DNA from: Beta vulgaris subsp. vulgaris
Lineage: Eukaryota; Streptophyta; Magnoliopsida; Caryophyllales; Amaranthaceae
Direction of reading: 5' to 3'
Assembly: GCF_026745355.1 (NCBI RefSeq)
Contig: NC_079205.1
Location: 34,299,637 to 34,363,636 of the forward strand
Length of the DNA: 64,000 nucleotides
Part shown: positions 1 through 10,808 of the stretch, one piece after another
How the letters are laid out: each line of letters starts with the position of its first letter
How positions within the stretch are numbered: position 1 is the stretch's first letter
Made by a program: the position numbers and the translations under genes
Notes under the pieces: generated by a model
The model's database searches: none
What the model was told of the DNA's origin: nothing
The model's input: only the letters and a program-made list of their open reading frames with translations

Positions 1-1652
1 CTTGATGCTTAATGGTTCACTTCATGGTTTCTTTGAATCAAAAAGGGGTCTGAGACAAGGGGATCCCATCTCCCCTCTACTGTTTGTAATATGTATGGAG
101 TATATGTCTAGGATTATGAAATCCTTAGACACTATGCCTGCATTTAGATATCACCCAAGATGTAAGGGGATAAAATTATCACACTTAGTATTTGCAGATG
201 ATGTAATTCTTTGTTGTGGTGGTGATTTTCCTTCAGTTTATGTAATGCTGCAAGCTTTTCAGCTCTTCTCTGATTCATCTGGACTCCAGATCAATAACCA
301 GAAGTCTGAGTTTTACACAGCAGGTATAAATGAAAGCCTGATTCTTAGAATTAGGAATGCATCTGGGTTTAGACATAGTGAACTCCCTTTTAAGTATCTG
401 GGGGTTCCCATATGTGCAAAGAGGATCTCTACAGCTGAATGTGGAGTTTTGGTGGAGAAGATGAGTGCAAGAATCAAGATTTGGAGCAGTAGGCATCTGT
501 CCTACACTGGTAGGCTTCAACTAGTCAACTCTGTGCTGATGAGTATCCATGTGTACTGGGCTCAGGTGTTCATAATCCCAAGATGTGTCCTGCAAGATAT
601 TGAAAGAGTTTGTAGAGCTTACTTATGGACAGGCTGTTATCACACAGCTAGAGGAGGGAATGTAGCATGGGATAAGGTTTGCCAGCCTAAACAAGCTAGG
701 GGGCTGGGTATAAGACAGGTCATGCAATGGAATAAAGCAGCTATGACAAAATATGTGTGGGCAATAGCCAGTAAACAGGACTCACTGTGGATCAAATGGT
801 TAAATAATGTTTACATCAAAGGGGCTGATTGGTGGACATACCAAGCTCCACAAAATAGCAGCTGGTACTGGAAACAGATATGCAAGGTCAAGGAGGAGAT
901 TCAGAGGGTTTATAGGTAAAGGGAGATAATTGACATGCCTAGATATTCAGTTAAAAAGGTTTATGGGAAGTTAATAGGTCCAAAGGCACCTGTTAACTGG
1001 GATAGATACATATGGAATAGGCTTAATATCCCAAAGCATAGAATGATAGCTTGGCTGGCTATGCAGGAGAGACTTTGGACCAAGAGTAGATTGAAGCAAG
1101 CTGGAATGGTTCAGGAGGAAGCCTGACAATTCTATGCTGTAGGTGTGGAGACACATGAGCACCTGTTTTTCATATGCTCCTACTCACAAGCTTGTTTACA
1201 AGATATCCTAAGTTGGATTGGATACAAAACTACTCAGCACCTGTTCCAGAGACAGATGATATTCATGAGGAGAAGCAGAAGATCTCAATTCCAGAAATCT
1301 GTAATAGCAGCTGTGCTCATTGGGCTGATGTACCAGATTTGGTGGGCAAGAAATGAAGCTTGCTGGAATGGTTTAGGTTGGAGACCGGGGTATTTAGTGA
1401 AAAAAGTCAAGAAAAATGGTTGTTGATAGAATTTTGTGTGTTCTGCCCAACAAAATTACTGATACAGATAGAGTTTGGTTTAATGAAATCAGAGCAAATT
1501 GTATATAGTCTCACAAAAGGGACAATATAGCTAGTTGTATAGATGGTTTGTTTCTCTTGCTAGAGGGAGGAGTCCAACCTAGTTGGTTTGCTCATCTCTA
1601 GTTAAGATGAAGTAGGATGTAATGTTCTTTGTGCATATAAGTTCTTACTTTG
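1..1652 (+). pseudogene. LINE (non-LTR retrotransposon) reverse transcriptase, 3' half, broken
   Basis: The window opens inside a LINE reverse transcriptase. The first reading frame (2-919) holds the RT signature GLRQGDPISPLLF (residues 16-28) and the catalytic FADD box (64-67), followed by the thumb-like region with KYLGVP. A TAA at 917-919 interrupts it. The homology continues at 935-1126 and 1145-1426 with a zf-RVT-like segment (W..IW..IPKH...AWLA, then ETHEHLFFIC). The CxxC before ETHEHLF lies in another frame, so there is at least one frameshift plus two stops. The rest to 1652 looks like a LINE 3' tail, and a Stowaway MITE follows directly. RT domain identification is secure; the clade is not resolved. 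The copy is certainly inactive. Confidence 0.9.
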
Positions 1653-1654
1653 TA

Positions 1655-3275
1655 TTCCCTCCGTTTTATTTTAATCTATGCAATTAAACTTTTCACGCAT
1701 GCCAATGCAAAACTTTAATGTTATTTCTCTAGGAACACTACAAGAGGGGGGTGAATTGTATGTGTAGAAATAAACGTAACTTTTTGCGGAAATTTAAACT
1801 TAAACAAATAAATAAGCTAAAGGAACACAAGGGATTTTTACGAGGAAAAACTTCTTGGGCCCAACAAGAAGAAGCAACCTCGACCACTAGGGATTTTAAA
1901 CTCAACTCTTTCACTAATTAGGCCAAACAACTTTGTTACAGCCTAATTCTATTCTCGAGCCACACCTTGAGTTCCTAAACTCAAGTTCCTAAACCACTGT
2001 TCTCTTAACAGCAGTTCCTCTCAACTTCACTTGAAGTTTTCTCACTCTTACTTGCTTTACTCAAAGCTTCTCTCTTACAGAACTTCACTCAAAGTCCCCT
2101 TACCCCAAAAACCAAAACACAATTGATCGAAATAAGCTTAGTGGAATTAGAGTAGGTAAGCAAAGAACAAATGGCTATTATGAGAGAATGAAGGCACTGA
2201 CACTTTAATTAGTTAAACTCACTAAATCACTTAGTCAGACACCCTTTGGAACTTACTTAGATATTATTATTTATAGTAACAGTAATTTAGAACGTCGGAA
2301 TTAAAAACGTGCATTTGTGAAAAACCATTATCCCATGATGTTCCTTACCCCAAGGAACACGTTCCTCAAAACATCCCATGATCATTGTTCAGACGTGGGC
2401 GTGTTTTTAGTTACTGCTCCTAGGTTAATAGAACTACTTTGAGCATTACTCGAAAATCAGATTTAATTTAAAACATATTTAATATTAAAACTGAAATTAA
2501 ATTCTTTTAATAAAAATATTATCTTTAATTAAAATCCTTAAAAACCGAATAATATTTTTATTATCTTTTTGAAAAACAAAAGCTTTTCCTTAAAAAGATT
2601 TTCCATAGAATCGGATTTTCTCTTAGATAAAAACGATTACCTATATTTTAGGCATTATCTACTCAACTGTCAACAATGTACCGTTGTAATGGTTCAAGCC
2701 TAAGTCTAGTTCCTTTTATTTGTTAGTTCCTTTAACTTATTAGTTTAGTGCCAATTCGTCTGTTCCTTACAAAGGAACAGACTATCATTCTCAAATAAAA
2801 CTGCCACAGTTCCTTACCATCCTTACTCGTTCCTTTACAATGGAACTAGAAATAAAACGTCTTGCTTTATTCTTCTTGCTCTAATGCTGCTCCAATATCA
2901 ATTAGGGAAACATCTTCACTTAGTCTTCAAAATCCACACTTGATTTCTTCCTTGACTTAGTATTCTCTTTGTTCCTTTCAATGATACCTTAAAATTCATG
3001 CACTTAAATAACTCATTAGTCCACTATTTAGTTTGCATCTTTGTTCCTTTATCATCATCAAAACTAGGGTTCAACATTTAAGGACATATATCTTTAGTTT
3101 TATATTTGTAAAAATTATAAAAAGCACATATTAATAAAATACATGTTATGATGAATCTAACAAGATCCCACATGACTATATTTCATCCGCTTATAAATCA
3201 CAAATGATGGTCAAAGTGAAATTTGTGAATAGTGTAAAATATCAAAGTGTAACAATTAAAATGAAATAGAGGGAG
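1655..3275. mobile_element. Stowaway-like MITE, split by a solo LTR
   Basis: The left end TTCCCTCCGTTTTATTTTAA follows a TA at 1653-1654, and the matching inverted end (ATTAAAATGAAATAGAGGGAG) stops at 3275 before a TA at 3276-3277. These ends match the CTCCCTCCGT terminus and TA target duplication of plant Stowaway (Tc1/mariner) MITEs. After subtracting the nested solo LTR and its duplicated 5 bp, the MITE is about 258 bp, normal for the group. No coding capacity. Confidence 0.8.
1719..3076 (-). mobile_element. Solo LTR, Ty1-copia (Sirevirus-like), 1358 bp
   Basis: On the minus strand the element starts TGTTGAACCC at 3076 and ends TAGAGAAATAACA at 1719, giving TGTT...AACA termini. The 5-bp TSD TTTAA is present at 1714-1718 and again at 3077-3081, so both borders are exact. 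The 3' portion contains a CAATTCACCCCCCTCTTGTAG-like block, which resembles the end of Sirevirus LTRs (family recollection). A longer copy of the same family lies at 56544-58713 in the opposite orientation. No internal domain remains, so it is a solo LTR from LTR-LTR recombination. Confidence 0.85.
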
Positions 3276-3549
3276 TAATTGTTTAGAATTGCTTTAGTTA
3301 TATCACTTTAATTTTCAATCGAAAATATATATTAAGCACATTTTTTTTGAAAGGTGTTATGCGTACATTACATCTTATCATAAGTTATAAGTTTCCTTAT
3401 TAGTCATTGCATATAAATTGTAGATCGAGAAGGAATTGAATATTTTAAAATTAGTATTTTTTGATAAGTTAAGATTATAAAAGTAATATTATATGGGGAC
3501 ACCATAGCTCACCCCTTGACTTATCTAATAGAGATGATAATTTTGTTTT

Positions 3550-3690
3550 GGATTTTTTAACTAGAATAATACAAACTTTGGTCGGTTCTCTCGCAATAAT
3601 ACAAACTTTAGATTATTTTTTAATAATACAAACTTTAGGCCAAAATTCCTCCAATGGGTCAAGTTTACTGGCAACCGGATATGAATTTGC
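3550..3690 (+). repeat. MULE left terminal inverted repeat
   Basis: Left TIR with three short internal repeats of ATAATACAAACTTT(A/G)G. It matches the complement of the right TIR after removal of the MITE inserted there. The inner limit is approximate. Confidence 0.75.
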
Positions 3691-4220
3691 AACATGTGTC
3701 TGTTGACTTTTTTTAATGAATTTCCTTCAAAAATTTGTTGACTTTTCCAAAAAAACAAAACCCCCCAGGATTTTGAACTTTTCCTTCACTAACCTCTGTT
3801 ACTCCGTCATAATCGTTTCTCTCTCCACCATTAATGAGCGCACCAACCTCGACATTGACGTCTCAACCCCAACAGAAGGACAAAGACGAGAAAGATGACA
3901 TCGTTTTGTGCACGGTAAAAATTCAAAACCCTAAACTTTTAAATTCGCTTTTGAAGATGATTTTTTGTGTGGTTTAAGCCTAAATTGCGGATGTTGGTGG
4001 GTTATTTTGGTAGAATTGTTGCTTAAAAGTAGGTAGGTTCATCAATTTGCTTCTAATTTGGTAGTAATTCAAGTAAAGAAAGAAATTTTGTTCATTATCC
4101 AAATTTGGTTCAATCGAAGAAATTAGGGATTCTGCTTTGATTGTGTTAGATTCAGGGTTTCTGTGTGGATATTTTTTATGTTTGTTGTTGATTTTGCTCA
4201 TTGTCATGCATAAATGTAGG
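3691..4220 (+). other. MULE 5' region before the transposase start
   Basis: No convincing coding region. A splice acceptor-like TGCATAAATGTAG lies directly before the proposed transposase ATG at 4221, suggesting a 5' non-coding exon and an intron here, as is common in plant MULE genes. Inference only. Confidence 0.4.
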
Positions 4221-4296
4221 ATGCCTTCTGTGGCTGTCAAATTTTGGCATGGTGGTGTTTTAGGAACCACGAGAAACGTGGTTTAGTTTATGAGGG

Positions 4297-4600
4297 ACCC
4301 ATCACTTAGGTTTCGGTGCTCAAAGTGTCGTTCAATCCGTTGTTCCCACTCCAAATAAGCTTCGGGGTCCAGATCACCATCAAAGGAGGGTAGGTCAGCC
4401 AAGCGTAAGTCGTCCTCTCGACGAGGCTGATGGGAAGGTTGGCGAGGAAAAGTATTATCGCGCCGGAAGTCCTGGAATTGCGTGGCCATGGCAGCCAGCT
4501 GAGCGGCGAGGGCGTCGACATTGTCTTGCGTGGCTTGGATGGACGCGTGCGTAGCCTTGAGGGCAGCGTACATCTCGGCTTTGTCTTCGGTATCGGACAT
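4297..4600 (-). pseudogene. gag N-terminal fragment, open frame (left inverted copy)
   Basis: Reads on the minus strand from ATG at 4598-4600: MSDTEDKAEMYAALKATH, an alpha-helical stretch, then the gag core LRLADLPSFDGDLDPEAYLE and EWEQRIERHFEHR, cut off after LSDGS. The form (PSFDG.LDPE.YLEWEQ..E..FE) is that of Ty3-gypsy gag. This copy keeps FRRDNTF in frame, whereas the copy at 7369 lost one base there. About 100 residues, truncated at the array border. Confidence 0.75.
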
Positions 4601-4828
4601 GGCTGGCGAGTGTGGGGAGGCTGAGGTGCGCTGAACGAAGGAGAAAGCGAGGCGGGGCGAGCCGGATGTGCGAGGGAGATGCGTGGGGTGTGATGGACAG
4701 CAGCCACACCAATTGATGTGAATCTTGATGAAGATTTCACTAAGTTTGGGCTCTTGAAGTAGTTTAGTGGATTTGATAATGCAAGTTTGTATTTTTTTTG
4801 TAGTTTTTATTTATTTAGTAACAAGATA

Positions 4829-5271
4829 TGATGAACCCAGGTGTATTTCAGCTCACGGTTCAACTAGGGTTTTAGATTCACTTGTAAAAACAAGGGTTGT
4901 GGATTCTCTCCTGAAACTCAAAATAACTCAAACTCAAAACTAATATTATTGATAGCCGAAAATCCTTTATATAATACAAGATTTTCCTAAACCTAATTGA
5001 ATTAGAAAAACAACTAAACTTATTTATCTTTATCTTAAGGATCAAGATAAATAATTATCCTATCTTTATCTAAGTACTTCACACGCCTAATCCAACTATA
5101 ATTAGGATTATTAAAAACTCCTACTTTGACTGAAATGATAAGGAATTAGACTCCTAAATATAATAGGATTCCTTTATCACTCAAACATTTAATTAAAATA
5201 AACTGAAATTAAAAAACCCTAATTTACATAGAATCCTAACAGAACTAGAATTCCATATAATTATTACTATT
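4829..5271 (-). repeat. LTR copy A (inverted)
   Basis: Complement of the LTR seen at 5272-5722. Outer end TGATGAACCC at 4829; inner end meets copy B head to head at 5271/5272, giving a palindrome of several hundred bp per arm with almost no spacer. Confidence 0.85.
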
Positions 5272-5722
5272 TGATATGGAAATAGTAATACTTATATGGA
5301 ATTCTAGTTCTGTTAGGATTCTATGTAAATTAGGGTTTTTTAATTTCAGTTTATTTTAATTAAATGTTTGAGTGATAAAGGAATCCTATTATATTTAGGA
5401 GTCTAATTCCTTATCATTTGAGTCAAAGTAGGAGTTTTAATAATCCTAATTATAGTTGGATTAGGCGTGTGAAGTACTTAGATAAAGATAGGATAATTAT
5501 TTATCTTGATCCTTAAGATAAAGATAAATAAGTTTAGTTGTTTTTCTAATTCAATTAGGTTTAGGAAAATCTTGTATTATATAAAGGATTTTCGGCTATC
5601 AATAATATTAGTTTTGAGTTTGAGTTATTTTGAGTTTCAGGAGAGAATCCACAACCCTTGTTTTTACAAGTGAATCTAAAACCCTAGTTGAACCGTGAGC
5701 TGAAATACACCTGGGTTCATCA
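5272..5722 (+). repeat. LTR copy B
   Basis: Starts TGATATGGAA and ends GGTTCATCA. It is followed by a non-coding leader and the first ten gag codons (ATG at 5950), which stop abruptly at the next LTR. Confidence 0.85.
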
Positions 5723-5981
5723 TATCTTGTTATAAATAAATAAAAACTACAAAAAAAATACAAACTTGCATTATCAAATCCACTAAACTACTTCAAGAGC
5801 CCAAACTTAGTGAAATCTTCATCAAGATTCACATCAATTGGTGTGGCTGCTGTCCATCACACCCCACGCATCTCCCTCGCACATCCGGCTCGCCCCGCCT
5901 CGCTTTCTCCTTCGTTCAGCGCACCTCAGCCTCCCCACACTCACCAGCCATGTCCGATACCGAAGACAAAGCCGAGATGTT

Positions 5982-6432
5982 TGATATGATAATAGTAATA
6001 ATTATATGGAATTCTAGTTCTGTTAGGATTCTATGTAAATTAGGGTTTTTTAATTTCAGTTTATTTTAATTAAATGTTTGAGTGATAAAGGAATCCTATT
6101 ATATTTAGGAGTCTAATTCCTTATCATTTGAGTCAAAGTAGGAGTTTTAATAATCCTAATTATAGTTGGATTAGGCGTGTGAAGTACTTAGATAAAGATA
6201 GGATAATTATTTATCTTGATCCTTAAGATAAAGATAAATAAGTTTAGTTGTTTTTCTAATTCAATTAGGTTTAGGAAAATCTTGTATTATATAAAGGATT
6301 TTCGGCTATCAATAATATTAGTTTTGAGTTTGAGTTATTTTGAGTTTCAGGAGAGAATCCACAACCCTTGTTTTTACAAGTGAATCTAAAACCCTAGTTG
6401 AACCGTGAGCTGAAATACACCTGGGTTCATCA
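5982..6432 (+). repeat. LTR copy C
   Basis: Direct repeat of copy B, 451 bp. The junction GAGATGT|TTGATATG with the preceding gag fragment is the same as at the C/D junction. Its leader and ten gag codons (ATG 6657) follow. Confidence 0.85.
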
Positions 6433-6688
6433 TATCTTGTTACTAAATAAATAAAAACTACAAAAAAAATACAAACTTGCATTATCAAATCCACTAAACT
6501 ACTTCAAGAGCCCAAACTTAGTGAAATCTTCATCAAGATTCACATCAATTGTGTGGCTGCTGTCCATCACACCCCACGCATCTCCCTCGCACATCCGGCT
6601 CGCCCCGCCTCGCTTTCTCCTTCGTTCAGCGCACCTCAGCCTCCCACACACCAGCCATGTCCGATACCGAAGACAAAGCCGAGATGTT

Positions 6689-7139
6689 TGATATGATAAT
6701 AGTAATAATTATATGGAATTCTAGTTCTGTTAGGATTCTATGTAAATTAGGGTTTTTTAATTTCAGTTTATTTTAATTAAATGTTTGAGTGATAAAGGAA
6801 TCCTATTATATTTAGGAGTCTAATTCCTTATCATTTGAGTCAAAGTAGGAGTTTTAATAATCCTAATTATAGTTGGATTAGGCGTGTGAAGTACTTAGAT
6901 AAAGATAAGATAATTATTTATCTTGATCCTTAAGATAAAGATAAATAAGTTTAGTTGTTTTTCTAATTCAATTAGGTTTAGGAAAATCTTGTATTATATA
7001 AAGGATTTTCGGCTATCAATAATATTAGTTTTGAGTTTGAGTTATTTTGAGTTTCAGGAGAGAATCCACAACCCTTGTTTTTACAAGTGAATCTAAAACC
7101 CTAGTTGAACCGTGAGCTGAAATACACCTGGGTTCATCA
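6689..7139 (+). repeat. LTR copy D
   Basis: Third direct repeat, 451 bp. Its leader (7140-7275) differs from those of B and C but is the exact complement of the leader attached to copy E. Confidence 0.85.
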
Positions 7140-7368
7140 TATCTTGTTACTAAATAAATAAAAACTACAAAAAAAATACAAACTTGCATAAACCAAATCC
7201 ACTAAACTACATTAAAGAGCCTAGCTAAGTGAAATCTTCATCAAGATTCACATCAATTGGTGTGGCTGCTGTCCATCACACCCCACGCATCTCCCTCGCA
7301 CATCCGGCTCGCCCCGCCTCGCTTTCTCCTTCGCTCAGCGCACCTCAGCCTCCCCACACTCGCCAGCC

Positions 7369-7735
7369 ATGTCCGATACCGAAGACAAAGCCGAGATGTA
7401 CGCTGCCCTCAAGGCTACGCACGCGTCCATCCAAGCCACGCAAGACAATGTCGACGCCCTCGCCGCTCAGCTGGCTGCCATGGCCACGCAATTCCAGGAC
7501 TTCCGCGCGACAATACTTTTCCTCGCCAACCTTCCCATCAGCCTCGTCGAGAGGACGACTTACGCTTGGCTGACCTACCCTCCTTTGATGGTGATCTGGA
7601 CCCCGAAGCTTATTTGGAGTGGGAACAACGGATTGAACGACACTTTGAGCACCGAAACCTAAGTGATGGGTCTCGCTTCTCCTATGCTATCCTTAAACTC
7701 ACAAAATATGCCTCCCTTTGGTATGAATCCACCAT
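7369..7735 (+). pseudogene. gag N-terminal fragment (copy D), frameshifted
   Basis: Begins MSDTEDKAEMYAALKATH at 7369. A one-base deletion in the TTCCGCGCGACAA stretch near 7505 shifts the frame, after which RLADLPSFDGDLDPEAYLEW and LKLTKYASLWYE are read in another frame. It extends further than the left copy, then runs directly into the inverted leader of copy E at about 7736. Same retroelement family as at 4297-4600. Confidence 0.75.
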
Positions 7736-7870
7736 CCCAGCAGCCACACCAATTGATGTGAATCTTGATGAAGATTTCACTTAGCTAGGCTCTTTAATGT
7801 AGTTTAGTGGATTTGGTTTATGCAAGTTTGTATTTTTTTTTGTAGTTTTTATTTATTTAGTAACAAGATA

Positions 7871-8301
7871 TGATGAACCCAGGTGTATTTCAGCTCACGG
7901 TTCAACTAGGGTTTTAGATTCACTTGTAAAACAAGGGTTTTGGATTCTCTCCTGAAACTCAAAATAACTCAAACAACTCTCTAACTTATTAAAAACCCAT
8001 ATATATAGTACAAGTTTCCTAAACCTACTAGAACTAGTAAAACAAATAAACTTATTTATCTTTATCTTAAGGATCAAGAAAAATAATATCCTATACTTAT
8101 CTATATCACACGCCTATTCTAAGATAATTAACAAAATAAGACTCCTAATTAGACTCTGATAAGGAATTAGACTCCTAAATATAATAGGATTCCTTCATCA
8201 ACTTAAACACTTAATTAAAATAAAACTGAAATTAAATTCCTAATTTACATAGAATCCTAACAGAACTAGAATTCCATATAATTATTACTATTTCCATATC
8301 A
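7871..8301 (-). repeat. LTR copy E (inverted, diverged)
   Basis: Minus-strand LTR ending TTTCCATATCA at 8301. It has several small deletions and substitutions relative to A-D (for example around 7975-8160), so it is a different or older version of the LTR. Confidence 0.8.
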
Positions 8302-9017
8302 GGTAAGTCTAGGACTGTGAGTGTAAAATCTGATGAGTTGTGTTGGTTTGACTTAGAAAATGAAGCAAAAAAAAATCAGGTTACTATGCAAGGATTAAGG
8401 GTCTTTTCTACTTGGTACCAGGAATAGGTTTAGTTAATGGTTTAAGGAGGGTTATGCAGACAAAGAGGTGTTAGAGATGGCTGAAATTGCTGTTAAGATC
8501 GAGTAGGTGTTTTGATGTTTATGTGTACCATAGGGACCAAGGAAAAACACCCACAAACTTGAGCACCCACAGAGCCTTCAGCACCCACACATGCTTCACC
8601 AGCAACACAACCTTCACCACCCAAAAAACCTTCACCACACAAAAAACCTTCACCATCCATTCAATGCACTGAACCTATTGACACAAACTTCATTGACAGT
8701 CATGAATGGGTGGACCCAAGGCCAGACAGTCCAATTCCTTTGAAAGATCTACATGGCCTTGACAGTGCTGGTTTTAGTGATGAAAGTGACCCTAATTATG
8801 AACATGATGATGGTGAAACTAGTACTGACGAGGAGGTGAGCGCCCTAGAAAGTGAAGATTTCTTGCCCGAGCTAGAGGAGTTAGAAGGTGAAGATTTTGT
8901 CTTTGAGATCCCTAAGTCTGATACTAGTGATGATATGAGTTCAGGATAGCTAGGAATAGGGTTGGGGAGTGCAACAAGCAGCAGAAGGTCTTCTTGGTGC
9001 TCAACAATTGAGCCAAG

Positions 9018-10808
9018 CACTAGTAGAATAATTGCTTATTGCTGCGGTTTTACCTATACACAACAATATATCACGTAAAAAGAAAAAACAAAATATAAAA
9101 TAAGCATATTGCTGCGGTTTTGGCCAAAAACCGCAGCAATATGGTTTCAACAAATTTTTTTTGAAATTTTGAGCAAACATATTGCTGCGGTTTCTCGAAA
9201 AAACCGCAGCAATATATTAAAATAATATAAAAAAAATATTATTTTAATATATTGTTGCGGTTCTTATAAAAAACCGCAACAATATGCTGTTTTAAATTAG
9301 AGGTGATCATGGGCCGGGCCGGGTTCGGGCCGGGCCGCGGCCAAAAAAATTTGCCCATTGGCCGGGCCGGGCCTAAATTCGGGCCGAATTTTTGTGTCCA
9401 AAGCCCGCTATTTCGGGCCGGGCTTAACGGGCTTTTGCGGGCCAAAACGGGCCGGGCCAAAAAATAGACTAAAAAGTCGTTTTTAGCTTGCCCAAAGCCC
9501 GCCCAAAAACAAAAAAAAAAATGACCGGGCCGGGCCCGGCCCGGCCCGCGGGCCGAAAAATTCTGCCCAAACCCGGCCCAAAAACGGGCCGGGCCGGGCC
9601 GGGCTAGCGGGCCGGGCCATGTTTGATCACCTCTATTTTAAATATAAAAAAAAATTACGGCCCAACTAGGGTTTTGTTCCCCTCTCTCCCTCATTAGCTC
9701 AGCAGTTTCTCTTCACTCTCCTCTCTCTCCTCAACATCCTCTCTCTTCTCTCTCCTCACTAGGGTTTTCGCCTTCTCTCTCTCATTCACCGTGGCTCCTC
9801 TCTCCTCTCTCTCTTTGGTCGCCCTCTCTCTCCTCTTCAGCGCTGCTTTCGCCATCTCTCTCCTTAACTGTCGGTCGTGGCTCGCCGTCTCTCGTGGCTG
9901 CCATCCATCGTGGCTCGTGACTGGCCATTCTTCGTCGTTCGTGACTCGTCGGCCTTCGTCGTTCGTGGCTCGCCGGCTTTCGTCGTTCGTGGCTCGTGGT
10001 TCGCTGGCCTTCGTCGCTCGTGAACTGCGCCACCACCATGGATGAGAACCCAAAGGTCGTCGATGGTGGCGTCTCACTTATACTGCTATTCAGTTTTATC
10101 AAATGGCTTGTGTTAAAAAGCTTGATTTCTCAATTCAGATTCTCGACGTTTTTTCTGTTTTCTTTTTTCTTTTGTTTTTATTGTTTAAGATTATTTTATT
10201 GTTAAGGATATTGTTTAAGATTATTCGCGCACTAAGATTATTTTATTGTTTAAGGATATTGTGTAAGATTATTCTCGCACTAAGATTATTTTATTGTTTA
10301 AGATTATTTTATTGTCAGATGTCTTTTTCTTCATTAGTTTCATTTTTGTTTTTTTCTTTGTTCATTTTTCTTATTGTTGTTTTTTTCTTTGTTAGTTTCA
10401 TTTCATTTTCTGGTAAAAGTTTTTGAATTTTTGCTATTTTTTCTGATTTTTTTTTATCTTTTGAATTTAATGGCAAAATGCAAAAAAATAAAATTTGTTT
10501 ACATCTGAACCTATTGTTGCGGTTTCCCAAGAAACCACAGCAATATGCCTATTTTTCATTATTAAATAAAGCATATTGTTGCGTTTTTCCCTAGAAATCG
10601 CAGCAATATACTTTATGAATCTGATACAAAATATATATATTGCTGCGGTTTTACCCAGAAACTACAACAATATGTTCAGATATTGCTGCGGTATAAAACC
10701 TCAACAATATATTAATTACCTATTGTTGACCCCTTAATTGCTGCCCGGTCAAAACCGCCGCAATAGACCACTTAATAACCGCAACAATAAGCATATGTTC
10801 TACCAGTG
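9018..10808. mobile_element. Non-autonomous CACTA element 1 (TSD AAG)
   Basis: Ends CACTAGTAGAATAA (9018) and TTCTACCAGTG (10808), flanked by the 3-bp duplication AAG (9015-9017, 10809-10811). Both subterminal regions are full of short hairpins of the form ATATTGCTGCGGTTTT ... AAAACCGCAGCAATAT, as expected for transposase-binding subterminal repeats of CACTA elements. The middle (9660-10440) is a CT-rich, promoter-like block, a TTCGTCGTTCGTGGCTCG minisatellite (9930-10020) and a T-rich tract; no transposase. A hAT-like MITE is nested at 9298-9635. It interrupts the acidic region of the MULE transposase. Confidence 0.85.
9298..9635. mobile_element. hAT-like MITE with GGGCCGGGCC-rich interior (TSD TTTTAAAT)
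   Basis: Terminal inverted repeats TAGAGGTGATCA and TGATCACCTCTA with a perfect 8-bp duplication TTTTAAAT at 9290-9297 and 9636-9643, which fits the hAT superfamily. The interior is extraordinarily GC-rich, made of GGGCCGGGCC and GCCCGGCCC runs of both polarities, and can fold on itself. No coding capacity. Confidence 0.8.

Larger units (their letters stand above)
4298..8301. mobile_element. Rearranged LTR-retrotransposon array (inverted and tandem LTR-leader-gag units)
   Basis: Five copies of one ~450-bp LTR (TGAT...ATCA ends) with attached leader and gag pieces are arranged minus, plus, plus, plus, minus. The plus copies start at 5272, 5982 and 6689 (periods 710 and 707 bp). The first two carry only ten gag codons before the next LTR begins. 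The whole block sits inside the MULE transposase coding region between GTTTATGAGG and GGTAAGTCTA. Gag similarity (see 4297-4600) points to a Ty3-gypsy, chromovirus-like source (inference). No pol is present. No simple TSD is visible at the outer edges. Confidence 0.85.

Noticed and set aside
4306..4740. 144-codon minus-strand frame and its plus-strand twin at 7229-7573
   Set aside because: Alternative frames of the gag fragments; the frame with MSDTEDKAEM and SFDGDLDPEAYLEWE is the one with gag similarity.
9694..10426. Open frames on both strands within CACTA element 1
   Set aside because: They follow a CT-rich leader-like block, a TTCGTCGTTCGTGGCTCG repeat and a T-rich tract; composition explains them.
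9050..10800. Regularly spaced ATTGCTGCGG palindromes that resemble a CRISPR array
   Set aside because: Repeats are in both orientations with irregular spacing, at CACTA element ends, in a plant nuclear gene context.
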